Positions 1 through 8,191 of a stretch of DNA of 64,000 bases are shown here, piece by piece. Position 1 is the first letter of the stretch; each line of letters begins with the position of its first letter. The notes under the pieces were generated by a model. It saw only the letters and a list, made by a program, of their open reading frames with translations. It was not told the origin of the DNA and did no database searches. A program made the position numbers and the translations under genes. Source of the stretch: Fidelibacterota bacterium (GTDB lineage: Bacteria; Fidelibacterota; Marinisomatia; Marinisomatales; TCS55); contig JAAZYX010000017.1 of the NCBI GenBank assembly GCA_014239435.1, positions 1 through 64,000 on the forward strand, read 5' to 3'.

Positions 1-89
1 GGTTCTAAAGGAGAAACTGCATAGATTTTACAAATTCTATAAATTTTAGCTTTATTATTTTCAAGTAGCTGTTCAAATGTTTCTTTCAT
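1..89 (-). CDS. Partial ECF-type sigma factor, N-terminus only
   Basis: An open frame runs off the left edge from an ATG at 89-87 on the minus strand and gives 29 residues (begins MKETFEQLLENNKAKIYRIC). The pattern of an acidic, helical start followed by a K-x-K-x-Y-R-x-x-K helix resembles region 2 of extracytoplasmic-function sigma-70 factors, which recruit RNA polymerase to special promoters. No Shine-Dalgarno sequence is visible upstream, unlike many genes further right. It is divergent from the recombinase at 268 and shares its AT-rich composition. The match is short, so the family call is tentative; another helical N-terminus is possible. Confidence 0.45.
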   Translation of the reverse strand, partial: MKETFEQLLENNKAKIYRICKIYAVSPLE

Positions 90-199
90 TGTTTTTATCT
101 GTCTCTGTTATTCTCTACTTATTTAGTGACAAGAGTTTTCGAAATATGACAGATTTTTGAATTTATTTACGGATTTTCTTTAATTACTGGCAACGTCTT

Positions 200-231
200 G
201 CTAAACCCAGTTATTGCGTTTAGCGGGTTTA
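200..231. repeat. Nested alternative inverted repeats upstream of the recombinase
   Basis: GCTAAAC (200-206) pairs with GTTTAGC (218-224), and the overlapping TAAACCC (202-208) pairs with GGGTTTA (225-231). The two 7-bp stems are mutually exclusive. They lie in the leader of the tyrosine recombinase gene, so they could be a recombination or regulatory site. They resemble the folded recombination sites of integron-like elements only loosely: the GTTTAGC arm does not fit the GTTRRRY core. The gap 90-267 shows no other convincing feature. Confidence 0.4.
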
Positions 232-267
232 CTCTTTAGTTTAGAACTGTGTTTTAACCGCATATTT

Positions 268-1113
268 ATGTTAAAAGCAGATTTATTAAAAAAAGCCAAA
301 CAAAAACTTCGTATTAGAAATTACAGCGAACAAACTATCGCATCCTATTTGTCAGCCATAAATCATTTTGCGAATTGGCTTATAACAGAAAAAGTTACAC
401 AGGTTAATGATGAATGGGTTGAAAAATATTTATATCATTTAAAGCAATCAGAAAAACGATCCATCTCATCCATGAAGCAAACGATCGCATCCCTAAAATT
501 TATTTATACAGATATTTTAAATAAGGATATACCCGATTCTCTACAAGTTCGTTTTCGAAAAGAAGAAAAAATACCGGTTGTATTGTCAGAGTCAGAAGTA
601 GCCAAAATATTTAATGGGATTACCAATCTAAAGCATAAAGCCATCTTGATGACTATTTATTCATCGGGTATTCGTTTAAGTGAATTATTATCTCTTCAAA
701 TCAAAGATATTGATTTTGATCGCGATTTGATCATCATTAAACAAGGCAAAGGAAGAAAGGATAGACAGTCAGTTTTATCACAATCGCTGAAAGAAGTATT
801 GGATCAATATTATCGTGAATATCGACCCAAAGAATTTGTGTTCGAAGGCCAAAAAGGCGGGAAGTACAGTCCGAGTTCTGTGCAGGCAATTATGAAAAGA
901 GCTGTAAAAATAGCTGGAATAAAGAAACATGCCACAGTCCATACCTTACGGCATAGCTTTGCAACCCACTTGTTGGAGAATGGTACAGATATTCGTTTTA
1001 TTCAAGAATTACTGGGTCACAAAAGATTAGAAACAACTCAGATTTATACCCATATTTCAAAAATTGCATTTGAGCGGATCAAAAGCCCCTTAGATCGCTT
1101 GGATATAAATTGA
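268..1113 (+). CDS. Tyrosine recombinase/integrase (XerC/D- or IntI-like)
   Basis: A 281-residue site-specific tyrosine recombinase. It has an N-terminal SAM-like core-binding domain (about residues 3-90, with the typical S-E-Q-T-I-x-S-Y motif) and a C-terminal catalytic domain with the Arg of SSGIRLSEL, the Lys of QGKGRKDR, HTLRHSFATHLL, the GHKRLETT His and the IYTH Tyr. It would cut and rejoin DNA through a 3'-phosphotyrosine. The ATG at 268 is preferred over an upstream TTG at 214 because the family N-terminus begins there. The extra patch that defines integron integrases is not seen. The gene is AT-richer than its neighbours and lacks a Shine-Dalgarno sequence, suggesting transfer. Its stop overlaps the rsmA start. 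Confidence 0.85.
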   Translation: MLKADLLKKAKQKLRIRNYSEQTIASYLSAINHFANWLITEKVTQVNDEWVEKYLYHLKQSEKRSISSMKQTIASLKFIYTDILNKDIPDSLQVRFRKEEKIPVVLSESEVAKIFNGITNLKHKAILMTIYSSGIRLSELLSLQIKDIDFDRDLIIIKQGKGRKDRQSVLSQSLKEVLDQYYREYRPKEFVFEGQKGGKYSPSSVQAIMKRAVKIAGIKKHATVHTLRHSFATHLLENGTDIRFIQELLGHKRLETTQIYTHISKIAFERIKSPLDRLDIN

Positions 1114-1880
1114 ATAAAACAGATCATCCATTCCGAAAAAAGTGGGGACAGAATTTCCTTGCCGACCCAAACCTGATCCGGAAAATTGTGCATGTCATCC
1201 GCCCGAAGCCGACAGATTCAATTTTGGAAATTGGCCCGGGAGACGGTGCGCTCACTCGGCAATTGGTGGATAAGGTACAGCATCTTTCGGCTGTGGAAAT
1301 TGATCCGCTTTTATTTGAGAGCTTATCCGCAGATCCATCGCTTTCATCGGCAAACATTGTCCATGCCGATATTCTAAATGTGTCGGTAAAAGATATTGTT
1401 AATACATCGCCATTAACCATTGTCGGGAACATTCCCTACAACATAACCTCTCCGCTGATTTTTCATTTGCTCAAGCAGCTGCAGGACTGGGATACCATTT
1501 TTCTGATGGTGCAAAAAGAGGTTGCCGACAGATTGGCAGCGGAGCCCGGCATCAAAGCCTACAGCAGAATTACGGTCATGGTGCAGTCCTTTTTGGATGT
1601 AAAACAGCATTTTACCATTTCGCCTAAAGTGTTCATTCCCAGGCCCAAAGTTCATTCGGCAATTATTGAACTCTCTAAAAAGACCGAGGCTCTAGTGCCG
1701 GAATCGGATTATCCTCGGTTTCAAAAAATTGTAAAAGCAGCATTTTCACAGCGGAGAAAAATGCTAAAAAACACCTTGAACGGCTTTGGTTTTTCTGATA
1801 TCCTTCAGGATCAAATCGACTTCAGCCGGCGGCCGGAAACATTATCTGTTGCAGAATTTGCTACGCTGGCAAAAGACTAA
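1110..1880 (+). CDS. rsmA: 16S rRNA dimethyladenosine transferase RsmA/KsgA
   Basis: RsmA dimethylates two adjacent adenines in the 3'-terminal helix of 16S rRNA using S-adenosylmethionine, a late step of 30S assembly. The 256-residue protein shows the family start K-K-W-G-Q-N-F-L, SAM motif I (ILEIGPGDGALT, about residues 38-49), the catalytic NIPY motif (about residues 107-110) and a C-terminal QRRKMLKNTL motif. The start is a TTG at 1110 that overlaps the recombinase stop (TTGA); no ATG fits the family N-terminus. It is unlikely that recombinase and rsmA were ancestrally coupled, so the native upstream region may have been replaced. Confidence 0.93.
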   Translation: MNKTDHPFRKKWGQNFLADPNLIRKIVHVIRPKPTDSILEIGPGDGALTRQLVDKVQHLSAVEIDPLLFESLSADPSLSSANIVHADILNVSVKDIVNTSPLTIVGNIPYNITSPLIFHLLKQLQDWDTIFLMVQKEVADRLAAEPGIKAYSRITVMVQSFLDVKQHFTISPKVFIPRPKVHSAIIELSKKTEALVPESDYPRFQKIVKAAFSQRRKMLKNTLNGFGFSDILQDQIDFSRRPETLSVAEFATLAKD

Positions 1881-1901
1881 AAAAAAGGTAGGGTCGATCG
1901 C

Positions 1902-1930
1902 TTGAGTGGTATACTTATTTAGTGTATATT
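1902..1930 (+). promoter_or_regulatory. Sigma-70 type promoter of the primary sigma gene
   Basis: TTGAGT at 1902-1907 (4/6 match to TTGACA), a 17-bp spacer, and TATATT at 1925-1930 (5/6 match to TATAAT). It lies 36 bp before the ATG of the sigma gene, leaving room for a short leader with an AGGGA ribosome site at 1956-1960. This is a sequence-only prediction. Confidence 0.6.
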
Positions 1931-1965
1931 TCTGAGCTCAAAACCAAACAAAAACAGGGAAGAAA

Positions 1966-2820
1966 ATGGCAAAAATCGGAAGAACAATAAACGAATCAAA
2001 CAGAAGTCTCAGCCAATATCTGGAAGAGATTGGAAAATATGAACCGCTGCATCCGGACCGCGAAGTTGTGCTGGCACAGCGGATTAAAAAGAACAACCGC
2101 CTTGCTCTGAAAGAATTGGTAGAATCCAATTTGCGCTTTGTGGTGTCCGTTGCCAAAGATTACCAAGGGCAGGGACTTCCCCTGACCGACCTCATTAATG
2201 AAGGCAATCTTGGCCTCATTAAGGCAGCGGGACGGTTTGACGAAACGCGCGGATTTAAGTTTATTTCTTACGCTGTATGGTGGATTCGTCAGTCAATTCT
2301 ACAGGCACTCGCCGAGCATTCGCGCATTGTAAGGCTTCCGCTTAACCGCGTTGGAACCATTTCAAAGATTACCAAAACGGCAGAAAAGCTGGAAGCAGAA
2401 GTTGAGCGCGCACCGAGAGATAATGAAATCGGCCGCATGCTCGAAATGACCAGCGATGAGGTTGTGGATGCAATGCGGATTTCACGCCGGCATCATTCAC
2501 TAAACGAACCTTTTCGTGACGGTGAAAAGAATTCCCTAATGGACGTTATTGAAGATGACGGTGAAACTCCCCCGGACGATGCGCTGATGAGCGAATCGCT
2601 CAAAGATGAAATCAGGCAATCGCTCGCGACGCTGAAGGACCGGGAGAAGCAGGTAATTAAAATGTATTTTGGAATTGATCGGGACTATGCGCTGACCCTG
2701 AATGAGATTGGTGAAGAATTCAGTCTCACTCGCGAACGGGTTCGGCAGATTAAGGAGAAGGCCATTCGGCGCCTTCGCCATCGCTCCCGCAGTAAATCAC
2801 TTAGAACCTATTTAGGGTAA
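1966..2820 (+). CDS. rpoD: Primary-type RNA polymerase sigma factor (RpoD/SigA)
   Basis: A 284-residue group 1/2 sigma-70 factor that directs RNA polymerase to housekeeping promoters. It starts directly with region 1.2 ([15 protein letters not shown]) and has region 2 ([15 protein letters not shown] through [13 protein letters not shown]), region 3 and region 4.2 with the helix-turn-helix [20 protein letters not shown]. Region 1.1 and the non-conserved insert are absent, which is the normal form in Bacteroidota and relatives (about 285-290 residues). A ribosome site AGGGA lies 5 nt before the ATG and a promoter is visible at 1902-1930. rpsU follows with a strong ribosome site, so the two may share a transcript that ends at the terminator near 3090. 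Confidence 0.93.
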   Translation: MAKIGRTINESNRSLSQYLEEIGKYEPLHPDREVVLAQRIKKNNRLALKELVESNLRFVVSVAKDYQGQGLPLTDLINEGNLGLIKAAGRFDETRGFKFISYAVWWIRQSILQALAEHSRIVRLPLNRVGTISKITKTAEKLEAEVERAPRDNEIGRMLEMTSDEVVDAMRISRRHHSLNEPFRDGEKNSLMDVIEDDGETPPDDALMSESLKDEIRQSLATLKDREKQVIKMYFGIDRDYALTLNEIGEEFSLTRERVRQIKEKAIRRLRHRSRSKSLRTYLG

Positions 2821-2844
2821 ACCAATTGACTGGAGGTGAATTCA

Positions 2845-3042
2845 TTGGTTGAGATTCAAGTAAGGGATGGAGAACCGCTGGAACGCGCACTTCGCCGTTT
2901 TAAGAAAAAATGGGAACGTGCAGGCGTACTCCGGGAAGTAAGGCGCAAAGCGTTTTACATCAAGCCCAGCGATGAAAAAAGAGCGATCCGTAAAAAGAGC
3001 GTTCGGCGTATCGCAAGGATTAACAGATTGAACAGACGGTAA
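2845..3042 (+). CDS. rpsU: Small ribosomal subunit protein bS21
   Basis: A 65-residue, very basic bS21, which sits on the 30S platform near the anti-Shine-Dalgarno region and helps initiation. The family core R-D-G-E-P-L-E-R-A-L-R-R-F-K is plain. I chose TTG at 2845 because GGAGG (2832-2836) lies 8 nt upstream and the protein then begins MVEIQVRDGEP, as in the family; a GTG at 2836 would overlap the ribosome site. It follows the primary sigma gene by 24 nt, a pairing reminiscent of the rpsU-rpoD macromolecular synthesis operon. A terminator follows at once. Confidence 0.93.
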   Translation: MVEIQVRDGEPLERALRRFKKKWERAGVLREVRRKAFYIKPSDEKRAIRKKSVRRIARINRLNRR

Positions 3043-3063
3043 TCCGAACGAAACCATTTATCG

Positions 3064-3096
3064 AAAAGGCTCGTAGTATTCTGCGAGCCTTTTTTA
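3064..3096 (+). terminator. Rho-independent terminator after rpsU
   Basis: AAGGCTCGTAG pairs with CTGCGAGCCTT around a TATT loop (11 bp, one G.U), preceded by an A run and followed by TTTTTT then ATTTT. It closes the sigma/rpsU transcript; the next gene starts at 3107. Confidence 0.9.
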
Positions 3097-3106
3097 TTTT
3101 AATCCT

Positions 3107-4435
3107 ATGTTAACACGAAGTATATCCGGAATTCGCGGGCTGGCAGATTCAGACCTGTCTCCCAAATTTATTCAATCTGCCGCATCTGCTGCACATCAGC
3201 TTATGCCGTCGGGCTTAATTCTTGTCGGGCGAGACTCAAGACGGTCGGGATCGGATATTTCCGATGACTTTATTCGAACATTGCTGGCAGCCGGCAGAGA
3301 TGTGATTGATTGCGGAATTGCTCCTACACCCACCGTTCAGTTTATGACAGCATCTACAGACGCTGCCGGAGGAATTGTCATTACCGCCAGCCATAATCCA
3401 TCCGAATGGAATGGGTTAAAATTTATTTCTTCTGACGGCACATTTTTTGGGCCGGAAACATGTGCAGCATTATTTCAATTGATGGATTCAGGAATTGAAC
3501 CCTTTCAGGCTGAACAGCTAGGAATACATCTTCCGGACCAAAATTCCATTCAGCGCCACATTATTCATATTATCAGCCTTAAGTGCATTGACGTAAAAGC
3601 AATACGAGCCAGAAATTTTAAAATTGTAGTGGATGCCGTAAATGGCGCCGGCTCAGATGCGGTGCCGCAATTGCTGGAATCGCTTGGTTGTGAAGTGATT
3701 CGTTTGAATTGCGATACCGATCTTGATTTTCCACGCCCACCGGAACCTCTGCCTCAAAATATTTCCGACCTCTGCTCTGCGGTGATCGAACAAAATGCAG
3801 ATGCCGGTTTTGCGCTGGATCCCGATGGAGACCGGCTTGCGGTTGTTTCGGATAATGGTGAAACATTAAGCGAAGAATACACGCTTGTCATGGCGGCGGA
3901 TGGTTTTCTTTCCGGAGGGAACTCATGCAGTACGCTGGTAACCAATTTATCCACAACGCTTGCGCTTGATAAAATTGCAGATCGCTATGGGACTGCCGTA
4001 GAACGAACGCCAGTCGGCGAAATCCACGTAGTGAATAAAATGAAAGAATGCAATTCAACGCTGGGAGGCGAAGGAAATGGCGGCGTTATCCTTTCAGAAA
4101 ATCATTATGGAAGAGATTCCCTTGCCGCCGCCGCATTGGTACTCAACCGAATGGCGCAGTCAGAGGAACCGATTAGCGAATGGTTTGAAACGATCCCGCA
4201 ATTCAAGATGGTAAAAGACCGCCTTGAACTTGGGGATACCGATCCTGATGCACTTTTTGAGATTGCTGAAAAAACTTTTTCTGAATCGGAAATTGACCGC
4301 CAGGACGGATTGAAATTTACGTGGGATGACCGCTGGATTCATCTTCGAAAATCGAATACAGAACCGATCATTCGACTGTATGCGGAAGCGCCAACAATGA
4401 AAGACGCCCGCAACATTATCAAGCAGATTAAATGA
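3107..4435 (+). CDS. Phosphohexomutase (phosphoglucosamine / phosphomanno-glucomutase)
   Basis: An alpha-D-phosphohexomutase of 442 residues that moves phosphate between C6 and C1 of a hexose phosphate through a phosphoserine. Visible are the catalytic TASHNP (Ser95), the Mg-binding DPDGDR (238-243), the sugar-specificity loop GGEGNGG (320-326) and the phosphate-binding RKSNTEP (414-420). The N-terminus SISGIRG is common in proteins annotated GlmM in FCB bacteria, so it may feed UDP-GlcNAc synthesis, but substrate choice cannot be read safely. It overlaps deoC by ATGA; a mutase beside deoC could also serve pentose phosphates. No clear ribosome site is seen. Confidence 0.88.
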   Translation: MLTRSISGIRGLADSDLSPKFIQSAASAAHQLMPSGLILVGRDSRRSGSDISDDFIRTLLAAGRDVIDCGIAPTPTVQFMTASTDAAGGIVITASHNPSEWNGLKFISSDGTFFGPETCAALFQLMDSGIEPFQAEQLGIHLPDQNSIQRHIIHIISLKCIDVKAIRARNFKIVVDAVNGAGSDAVPQLLESLGCEVIRLNCDTDLDFPRPPEPLPQNISDLCSAVIEQNADAGFALDPDGDRLAVVSDNGETLSEEYTLVMAADGFLSGGNSCSTLVTNLSTTLALDKIADRYGTAVERTPVGEIHVVNKMKECNSTLGGEGNGGVILSENHYGRDSLAAAALVLNRMAQSEEPISEWFETIPQFKMVKDRLELGDTDPDALFEIAEKTFSESEIDRQDGLKFTWDDRWIHLRKSNTEPIIRLYAEAPTMKDARNIIKQIK

Positions 4436-5091
4436 ATCCGGTCCAACAGCGCATTGCCGGTCTAATTGACCACACATTGCTAAATGAAACTGCTTCGGGC
4501 GAGGATCATATTCGACTCTGCGAAGAAGCGAGAAAGTGGAATTTTAGAACAGTATGCGTCTATCCGCACTTTGTGGAACTCTGCGTCAGCGAGTTGGAAA
4601 AGTCCGGCATTGATGTGTGTACAGTCATTGATTTTCCGGATGGCAAAGGCGATAGTGAAAGAAACATGGACGATGCGCTCATGATGATCAGCGAAGGCGC
4701 GATGGAACTCGATATGGTGATGGACATCAATGCATTCGGTATTAGGGAATATGAACGGGTGGCTGAAGGAATTCAGGTTGTGGTAAATGCAGCCGAAGGG
4801 CGCATCGTAAAAGTTATTATTGAAACCTGTCTTTGGGAACAGGATCAGATTATGTTGGCTTGCGATATTGTCCAATCTACAGGCGCACAGTTTGTGAAAA
4901 CATCTACAGGATTTGCCGCACAAGGCGCCGTTACGGGACAGGTAAAACTGATGCGCGAAACAGTCGGACCGGAATTTGGCGTAAAGGCATCTGGTGGAAT
5001 CAAAACAGCCGATGATGCGCTTGCCATGATTAAAGCTGGTGCCACCAGAATCGGCACGAGTTCGGGCGTTGAAATTGTGGAAGGATTATAA
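4432..5091 (+). CDS. deoC: Deoxyribose-phosphate aldolase
   Basis: DeoC splits 2-deoxyribose 5-phosphate into glyceraldehyde 3-phosphate and acetaldehyde in deoxynucleoside breakdown. The 219-residue TIM barrel keeps the Schiff-base Lys156 in FVKTSTGF, the second lysine Lys185 in VKASGGIKT and the DHTLL motif near the N-terminus. Its ATG overlaps the stop of the mutase gene (ATGA) and its TAA abuts the next ATG, so it sits in a tightly coupled operon. No thymidine phosphorylase or deoxyribose kinase lies nearby. Confidence 0.93.
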   Translation: MNPVQQRIAGLIDHTLLNETASGEDHIRLCEEARKWNFRTVCVYPHFVELCVSELEKSGIDVCTVIDFPDGKGDSERNMDDALMMISEGAMELDMVMDINAFGIREYERVAEGIQVVVNAAEGRIVKVIIETCLWEQDQIMLACDIVQSTGAQFVKTSTGFAAQGAVTGQVKLMRETVGPEFGVKASGGIKTADDALAMIKAGATRIGTSSGVEIVEGL

Positions 5092-6492
5092 ATGACTGAA
5101 ACACCGCTAAAAAAAGGTACCGAACATACACTCACGATTGAGTCTCTTGCCTACGGCGGTCGCGGAGTTGCAAGGGTGGACGGATTTGTTGTATTTGTAA
5201 AAAATGCCATTCCCGGCCAAACGGTCCGTGCCTTGATTTATAAAAAACGGAAAGGCTTTGCTGAAGCACGTCCGCTGGAAGTGCTAACCGAATCGGAAAA
5301 TGTCGTGGAAGCGCCGTGCGAACATTTTGTCCATTGCGGAGGCTGCACAGTTCAAAACTTGGAATACGAAGAGCAGCTCACCCAAAAGCAGGCGCAGGTG
5401 GATGGTATCTTTCAGCATCAGGCAGGCATTGAAGATTTCACATTGGACTCTGTTGTTCCGGCGGTGGAAATTTTTAATTACCGGAATAAAATGGAATTTT
5501 CTTTTTCAAACCGACGCTGGGTCTTAACTGATGAACCGGAAGATTCCAAAACCGACTTTGCCCTCGGACTTCACATCCCCGGCAGGTACGATAAAATTCT
5601 TAATATTTCGGAATGCCACATTCAGCAGAAAGTTGGGAACGACATTCTGAAACATGTGCAAAGCATAGCACAGGAACAAAACCTGAAACCGTATGATGTA
5701 AAAACGCACATTGGATTTTTGCGCCATTTGGTGCTTCGGTTTGGGATTAATACTGGAGACGTCATGGTCAATTTTGTGACAAGTTATGAGAATACCGATC
5801 TTCTGACTTCGATGGTGGAATCATTGACGAAGGTGTTTCCGCAGATTACCTCTATTATTAACAATGTCAATACACGTAAAGGCGATACGGCTTACGGCGA
5901 ACATGAAATTCTGTTGTTCGGTGTGCCTTCAATTTCTGAAAAAATTGGTAATTTGTCATTTGATATTTCCGCCAATTCGTTTTTTCAGACGAATACAAAA
6001 CAGGCGGAAAAATTGTACGAAACTGCCTTAAACGGCTGCGGCCTCACAGGAAAAGAAATTGTTTATGATCTGTACTGTGGTACCGGTTCAATATCCCTGT
6101 TCCTGGCGCAGAAGGCGAAGGAAGTACACGGATTTGAATGGATTGTGTCGTCCATTGAAGATGCCACTCGAAATGCGGTAAACAATGGAATCGGAAACGC
6201 CTATTTTCATAAAGCAAATCTTGACCGTCCGATAGCTCTCAAAAGAGAAATACCGAATCCGGATGTGATTGTGCTTGATCCTCCTCGAGCAGGTGTTGGA
6301 AGAAAAACACTTGAGTTTGCTTTAGAGTCAGGCGCAGAGAAAATTGTATATGTTTCCTGCAATCCATCTACTCAGGCTCGGGATGTCGTTTTTTTACGAG
6401 AAAACAGGTTTTCTCTCTCGAAGCTCACCATGGTGGATATGTTTCCGCACACGCCGCATATTGAAACAGTTGCGGTCTTGGAAAAAACATGA
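5092..6492 (+). CDS. rlmD: 23S rRNA (uracil-C5)-methyltransferase, RlmD/RumA family
   Basis: A 466-residue SAM-dependent RNA m5U methyltransferase. It has an N-terminal TRAM RNA-binding domain (about 8-65), an iron-sulphur cluster site with Cys76, Cys82, Cys85 (CGGC) and Cys175, the SAM motif VYDLYCGTGSISLF, the DPPRAG motif, and the catalytic Cys in VYVSCNPSTQARD. Members methylate U1939 or U747 of 23S rRNA; which site applies here cannot be told from the sequence. It starts directly after the deoC stop. Confidence 0.9.
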   Translation: MTETPLKKGTEHTLTIESLAYGGRGVARVDGFVVFVKNAIPGQTVRALIYKKRKGFAEARPLEVLTESENVVEAPCEHFVHCGGCTVQNLEYEEQLTQKQAQVDGIFQHQAGIEDFTLDSVVPAVEIFNYRNKMEFSFSNRRWVLTDEPEDSKTDFALGLHIPGRYDKILNISECHIQQKVGNDILKHVQSIAQEQNLKPYDVKTHIGFLRHLVLRFGINTGDVMVNFVTSYENTDLLTSMVESLTKVFPQITSIINNVNTRKGDTAYGEHEILLFGVPSISEKIGNLSFDISANSFFQTNTKQAEKLYETALNGCGLTGKEIVYDLYCGTGSISLFLAQKAKEVHGFEWIVSSIEDATRNAVNNGIGNAYFHKANLDRPIALKREIPNPDVIVLDPPRAGVGRKTLEFALESGAEKIVYVSCNPSTQARDVVFLRENRFSLSKLTMVDMFPHTPHIETVAVLEKT

Positions 6493-6537
6493 GGTTTCAG
6501 ACTGCACAATTACCCATACTCGACTTAAATTATTCTT

Positions 6538-7662
6538 ATGAGACGCCGGCTTCGAACCCTGCTTCGCAACAGTTTCTTCCAAGTCTTCGCGGGAATTCTT
6601 GTCGTGATGGTTATTGGAGGGATTATAGTCAAACTGTTAGAATCGGGCGACATTACACAGGAAAACAACCCATTTTGGTGGGCGATTGTTACCATGACGA
6701 CCGTCGGATACGGGGATTATTCTCCGGAAACTCCTACGGGAAGGCTGGTAGCGGTTCTCATTATGTTCGCCGGGATTTCTCTTGTTTCACTCTTAACAGC
6801 GACAATTTCATCCATTTTTGTCGCTCAAAAAATTCGGGAGGGTAAAGGATTGGAAAAATTAGATCTTAAAGATCATATCATTCTCTGCGGATGGAATCAA
6901 AGCGCTGACCGCATTCTGGATTCCATCAGCCATCTATCTGGTAAAAAGAATAATGAAGTGGTTATGATTAATGAATTGAATGAAGATGAAGTCAATACTA
7001 TAAAAAACAAATACCCAAAGTTAAATCTCTTTTTTGTTTCAGGGGATTTTACGCAGGAAATGATTCTGAACAGGGCAAGCATCAAGAATGCAAAAACAGT
7101 CATTATTATTCCCCATGCTGTAGATGCCTCAATGGGAAGTCCTGATGAAAAAACCATATTTGCCACGCTGACTATTAAAAGCATTGATCCAAATATTCGT
7201 GTTGTCGCCTATTTGGTTGACCGCGATAATCTTACGCATATTCAACGTGCCAACGCGGATGAAGTGGTTTTGAGCGATGATTTTGGCGCTTTTATGTTGG
7301 CATCTCACGTGATGGATCCCGGTGTGCCGCAAACAGTGAAAAAACTGATGGACAGCCGATCGGTATCCCGGTTTAAAAGGATTGATATTCCAATCGATTT
7401 TATTGGGAAATCGTACGACAATTTGTTTACGCATTTGCGTAAAGACTCCGGTACCATTTTGGTAGGTGTTTTTTCTGAGGAAGAGAATCTCGGTATCGGC
7501 GCGATTTTGTCGTCAGATTCATCTTCGCTGGATTCGTTTATCGAACGCAAATTGAAAGAGGGTGGAATATCCCTAAAAGAAGAAAGCAAAATAAATGTGG
7601 TCATTAATCCGAGACAGGAATACCTGATTAAGGAAAATGAACGCGCCATCGTGATTCCGTGA
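6538..7662 (+). CDS. Two-TM potassium channel with RCK (TrkA-N) domain
   Basis: A 374-residue K+ channel subunit. TM1 is near residues 16-34, followed by the pore helix and selectivity filter TVGYGD (55-60), TM2 (about 70-94) and a cytoplasmic RCK/TrkA-N domain starting DHIILCGWN (112-120), then a C-terminal regulatory part. RCK domains assemble into a gating ring that binds nucleotides or cations. The RCK glycine motif is G-W-N-Q-S rather than the full GxGxxG, so NAD binding may be weakened. A stand-alone cyclic-nucleotide-binding protein gene begins 7 nt after its stop, which suggests a two-gene gating unit. Confidence 0.88.
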   Translation: MRRRLRTLLRNSFFQVFAGILVVMVIGGIIVKLLESGDITQENNPFWWAIVTMTTVGYGDYSPETPTGRLVAVLIMFAGISLVSLLTATISSIFVAQKIREGKGLEKLDLKDHIILCGWNQSADRILDSISHLSGKKNNEVVMINELNEDEVNTIKNKYPKLNLFFVSGDFTQEMILNRASIKNAKTVIIIPHAVDASMGSPDEKTIFATLTIKSIDPNIRVVAYLVDRDNLTHIQRANADEVVLSDDFGAFMLASHVMDPGVPQTVKKLMDSRSVSRFKRIDIPIDFIGKSYDNLFTHLRKDSGTILVGVFSEEENLGIGAILSSDSSSLDSFIERKLKEGGISLKEESKINVVINPRQEYLIKENERAIVIP

Positions 7663-7669
7663 GGTGAAT

Positions 7670-8173
7670 ATGGAAGCAATTGAATTAAAAGATTTCAGCA
7701 TATTTGAGAACCTCAGCCCCGAAGAACTGGGTACTTTTTCATCGGTTATTAAATCGGTGAAGGTTCCAGCAGGAGGGAAACTAATTTCGGAAGGTGACGT
7801 TGGCGATAGCATTTATTTACTGAGGTCCGGACAGGTGGAGATTAATCAGGCATTAACAATTTCCATGAATAAAAGCGATTCGGACAATCGGGAAAAAGCG
7901 ATTTTAAAACTTTCGAGTGATATCAGACCTCTTTTTGGCGAAATGTCCCTGTTCCACGAAGGAGACCGCCGTACCGCAAATGTAAAAGCGCTAACGGACT
8001 GCACGCTTGCCCAAATTATGAAAAATGATTTGTTTGAGATTTGCGAAGCACATCCAAAGATCGGATATCAGGTCATGAAAAATTTGGGCGGCACTCTGTC
8101 TGGAAACCTTGTAAAGGCGAACCAAAACGTTCTCAAACTGACCACTGCCTTCAGTTTAATTCTAGAACGGTGA
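7670..8173 (+). CDS. Stand-alone cyclic nucleotide-binding domain protein
   Basis: A 167-residue protein that is essentially one cNMP-binding (CAP effector-like) beta-roll. It shows the entry IFENLSPEEL, the roll G-D-V-G-D-S-I-Y-L-L-R-S-G-Q-V, and a phosphate-binding cassette FGEMSLFHEGDRRTA with the Arg expected to contact the cyclic phosphate. A roughly 20-residue polar insert (near 65-80) precedes the cassette. There is no DNA-binding helix-turn-helix, so it is not a CRP-type regulator. ATG 7670 is used because GAGGTG (7661-7666) precedes it. It probably acts with the channel encoded just upstream. Confidence 0.8.
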   Translation: MEAIELKDFSIFENLSPEELGTFSSVIKSVKVPAGGKLISEGDVGDSIYLLRSGQVEINQALTISMNKSDSDNREKAILKLSSDIRPLFGEMSLFHEGDRRTANVKALTDCTLAQIMKNDLFEICEAHPKIGYQVMKNLGGTLSGNLVKANQNVLKLTTAFSLILER

Positions 8174-8191
8174 TAACCCCTCCCACACGCC

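Noticed and set aside
90-267. Integron with attC/attI sites
   Set aside because: The inverted repeats do not match the core-site consensus, the recombinase lacks a visible IntI-specific patch, and no cassette array is present.
1124-1432. Minus-strand frames inside rsmA and similar shadows throughout
   Set aside because: They lie antisense to well-supported genes and show no family pattern or ribosome site.
6489-6845. A 118-residue gene overlapping the channel start
   Set aside because: It is a frame-shifted shadow of the channel gene without recognisable protein features; the channel frame has the selectivity filter.
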